Assembly (NCBI GenBank): GCA_049514335.1
Contig: JBEKVE010000176.1
Location: 1 to 7,328, forward strand
Source of the DNA: JBEKVE01 sp049514335
GTDB taxonomy: Bacteria; Actinomycetota; Acidimicrobiia; Acidimicrobiales; UBA8190
Length of the DNA: 7,328 bases
Direction: 5' to 3'
Below the pieces are notes generated by a model, which was not told the DNA's origin, searched no databases, and worked only from the letters and a program-made list of their open reading frames with translations. Made by a program: the position numbers and the translations under genes. How positions within the stretch are numbered: the stretch's first letter is position 1; the number at the start of each line of letters is the position of its first letter. Positions 5,854 through 7,328 of the stretch are shown piece by piece.

Positions 5854-6498
5854 GTGCCCGCCCGCCGTACCCCTGGTCCTGCCCTCGCGCTCCTCGTCCG
5901 GCACGGGCGCACTCCCACGACCGGCACGATCCTGCCCGGGCGCGCCCCGGGCCTGCACCTGTCCGAGGAAGGCAGGGCCCAGGCGGAGCGGACCGCCGAG
6001 CGCATCGCCGCCATCGACCGGCCCCCCGTGGCTGTCTACGCCTCGCCCCTCGAGCGGGCGGTGGAGACGGCCCGCCCCATCGCCCGCCGCCTCGGGCTCC
6101 GGGTCCGGATCGAGCGGGGCCTGCTCGAATGCGATTTCGGCGCCTGGACGGGGGCCAAGCTGAGCACCCTGCGGCGCCGGCGGGAATGGAGCAGCGTGGT
6201 CGCCCTGCCGAGCTCGTTCCGGTTCCCCGAGGGGGAGTCGTTCATGGAGATGCAGGCCCGGATCCTCGGCACCATCGACCGTCTCGTCGACCGCCATCGG
6301 GGGGAGACGTTCGTGGCCGTGTCGCACGCCGATCCCATCAAGGCGGCGGTGGCGGCCACCGCCGGGGTGCCCCTCGACCTCTTCCAGCGCCTGGTGGTGG
6401 CGCCGTGCTCGGTGTCGGCCCTGGTGCGGGGGGGTACGGCCTCCCACGTGCTGTGCCTCAACGCCACGTCGTCACTGGCCGAGCTGGCCGTGTCGTGA
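5854..6498 (+). CDS. histidine phosphatase superfamily protein, MSMEG_4193 family
   Basis: Phosphoglycerate-mutase-like (branch 1 histidine phosphatase) enzyme, 214 aa, cytoplasmic. The catalytic phospho-accepting His is H17 in LVRHGRTPT (14-22), with R16. R68 lies in SPLERAVETA (64-73), an acidic residue at E92 in LLECDFGAWTG (90-100), and the second core His is H158 in VSHADPIKA (156-164). The blocks PGRAPGLHLSEEG (28-40), FRFPEGESFMEMQAR (122-136) and LDLFQRLVVAP (174-184) match my memory of the actinobacterial MSMEG_4193 family, annotated as a probable phosphomutase. The substrate is not established. The gene heads a three-gene operon: its TGA overlaps the next GTG by 4 nt (GTGA, 6495-6498). 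Its own GTG lacks a Shine-Dalgarno and sits 8 nt after a -10-like TACGAT, so it is probably leaderless. Confidence 0.92.
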   Translation: MPARRTPGPALALLVRHGRTPTTGTILPGRAPGLHLSEEGRAQAERTAERIAAIDRPPVAVYASPLERAVETARPIARRLGLRVRIERGLLECDFGAWTGAKLSTLRRRREWSSVVALPSSFRFPEGESFMEMQARILGTIDRLVDRHRGETFVAVSHADPIKAAVAATAGVPLDLFQRLVVAPCSVSALVRGGTASHVLCLNATSSLAELAVS

Positions 6499-6992
6499 GC
6501 CCCGCACTCGATCTCGGCGATCTCGACCGGTTCACGGTGGGGGCCGAGGGTCCCGTGGGCCAACGCGTGTTCGTCGTGCAGTGCCGCAGCGGTGGCACGC
6601 TCGTGACGCTCAAGGCCGAGAAGCAGCAGGTCTCGGTGCTGGCGGAGTACCTCGGTCGCCTGCTCGCCGATCTCGACCGCCCCGAGGACCTCCCTGTCGA
6701 CCTCGAGCTCGAGGAGCCCACCGAGCCGCACTGGGTCATCGGCACGCTGGGTGTGAGCTACGACGACGCCCTCGACCGCGTGGTCCTCGTGGCCGAGGAG
6801 GCGGTGGCCGAGGACGAGGAGGGGGACATGGCGCGCTTCACCATCACGCGCGCCCAGGCGGCCGCCTTCGCCATCCGCGCCACCAGCCTGGTCGAGGCCG
6901 GCCGCCCGCCGTGCCCGCTGTGCGGGGGCCCGCTCGACCCGTCCGGACACCAGTGCCCGAGAACGAACGGCCACCGACCGCCGGTGTCCTGA
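6495..6992 (+). CDS. DUF3090 family protein
   Basis: A 165-aa protein of the actinobacterial DUF3090 family, with no known biochemical activity. The N-terminal half (FTVGAEGPVGQRVFVVQC, 13-30, and a following QVSVLAEYLGRLL helix) and the central acidic stretch (VLVAEEAVAEDEEGD, 97-111) match the family pattern as I know it. The C-terminus is a compact putative zinc knuckle, CPLCGGPLDPSGHQCPR, with C140, C143, H152 and C154. No signal peptide or membrane segment is present. The GTG start overlaps the phosphatase stop by 4 nt, implying translational coupling, and the 3' end overlaps the kinase-like gene by 40 nt. The partner genes on both sides suggest it acts in the same pathway, perhaps as an adaptor or regulatory subunit; that role is inference. 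Confidence 0.9.
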   Translation: MSPALDLGDLDRFTVGAEGPVGQRVFVVQCRSGGTLVTLKAEKQQVSVLAEYLGRLLADLDRPEDLPVDLELEEPTEPHWVIGTLGVSYDDALDRVVLVAEEAVAEDEEGDMARFTITRAQAAAFAIRATSLVEAGRPPCPLCGGPLDPSGHQCPRTNGHRPPVS

Positions 6993-7328
6993 GGCTGCTG
7001 GCCCAGGGCGACCTCGAGGTCGTCGGCCGCATGCCGTGGAGCTCGAACCGCACCTTCCTCGCCACCTGCGTCCTCGACGGCGAGGAGACCGGCGCGGTGT
7101 ACAAGCCCGGGCGCGGCGAGCGCCGGCTGTGGGACTTCCCCGAAGGGGTCTACCGCCGCGAGGTGGCCGCCTACGAGCTGTCGTGCGCCCTCGGGTGGGA
7201 CATCGTCCCCGAGACCGTCGAGCGCGATGAGGCCCCGCTCGGCCCGGGGTCGGTGCAGCGCTTCGTTCCCGCCGATTTCTCCCAGCACCACTTCACGCTG
7301 GTGGAGGACGAGCGATACCACGACCGGC
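6953..7328 (+). CDS. SCO1664 family PI3/4-kinase-like protein, N-terminal part
   Basis: First 125 residues of a gene running off the right edge. It matches the actinobacterial SCO1664 family (the third member of the trio), distantly related to phosphatidylinositol 3- and 4-kinases. Visible N-lobe features are GRMPWSSNRTFLA (25-37), a possible phosphate-binding loop, then AVYKPGRGERRLWDFPEG (48-65) with K51 as candidate ATP-contacting Lys, REVAAYELS (69-77) with E70 as candidate partner Glu, and VQRFVP (101-106) as a likely hinge. The catalytic loop and metal-binding motif would lie beyond the window. The GTG at 6953 is the best in-frame start: homology begins a few residues in (LRLLAQGDLEVVG), giving a 40-nt overlap with DUF3090. 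No clear Shine-Dalgarno is present, so coupled translation is likely. The substrate is unknown. Confidence 0.85.
   Translation, partial: MPENERPPTAGVLRLLAQGDLEVVGRMPWSSNRTFLATCVLDGEETGAVYKPGRGERRLWDFPEGVYRREVAAYELSCALGWDIVPETVERDEAPLGPGSVQRFVPADFSQHHFTLVEDERYHDR

Noticed and set aside
5829..6014. 62-residue N-terminal extension of udgB
   Set aside because: The frame is open but lies antisense to the phosphatase gene, is Arg/Pro/Ala-rich with no family similarity, and GTG 5828 has a well-placed -10.
5136..6494. Long plus-strand open frame leading in frame into DUF3090, suggesting a 618-aa fusion
   Set aside because: The upstream part is antisense to udgB and out of frame with the phosphatase. 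DUF3090 homology begins at GTG 6495, so only 6495-6992 is real.

Overview
The window is about 70% G+C. Eight of its nine genes appear to start with GTG. Several families here are typical of Actinobacteria: the MSMEG_4193 phosphatase, DUF3090 and SCO1664 trio, a soluble F420-hydrogenase-beta-like protein, and a type-5 uracil-DNA glycosylase. I infer a high-GC actinobacterium, with Acidimicrobiia-type lineages a reasonable but unproven guess. No mobile element, CRISPR array, tRNA or rRNA was seen.

Layout: (1) 1-502, minus: N-terminal 167 residues of a DEAD-box RNA helicase that runs off the left edge. (2) 503-710: a 208-bp leader for that gene with two dyads and a weak -10. (3) 711-2378, minus: thiC, preceded by a TPP riboswitch (about 2382-2468) and a 16-bp perfect palindrome over its start codons. 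(4) 2602-3126, plus: a PrxQ/Bcp peroxiredoxin. (5) 3160-3951, minus: an Fpg/Nei-family DNA glycosylase with an altered zinc finger. (6) 3977-5107, plus: an FrhB/FdhB-like iron-sulfur flavoprotein. (7) 5118-5828, minus: a type-5 (UdgB) uracil-DNA glycosylase. (8) 5854-7328, plus: a tightly coupled operon of a histidine phosphatase, a DUF3090 protein and the N-terminal part of a SCO1664-family PI3/4-kinase-like protein that runs off the right edge.

From gene 3 to gene 8 the strand alternates at nearly every gene. Convergent pairs are separated by 33 and 10 bp. Two of the divergent pairs are separated by only 25 bp between start codons. In both of those gaps, two -10-like TANNNT hexamers point away from each other and share one TA step, predicting divergent, essentially leaderless transcripts. 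The repeated geometry is the most striking non-coding signal here.

Functionally, the peroxiredoxin and the two glycosylases suit defence against oxidative or deaminated DNA damage. ThiC, the FrhB-like protein and UdgB carry visible iron-sulfur cysteine motifs. The right-hand trio is a conserved actinobacterial set of unknown biochemical function. It pairs a phosphatase with a kinase-like protein and is the best candidate for an undescribed system.
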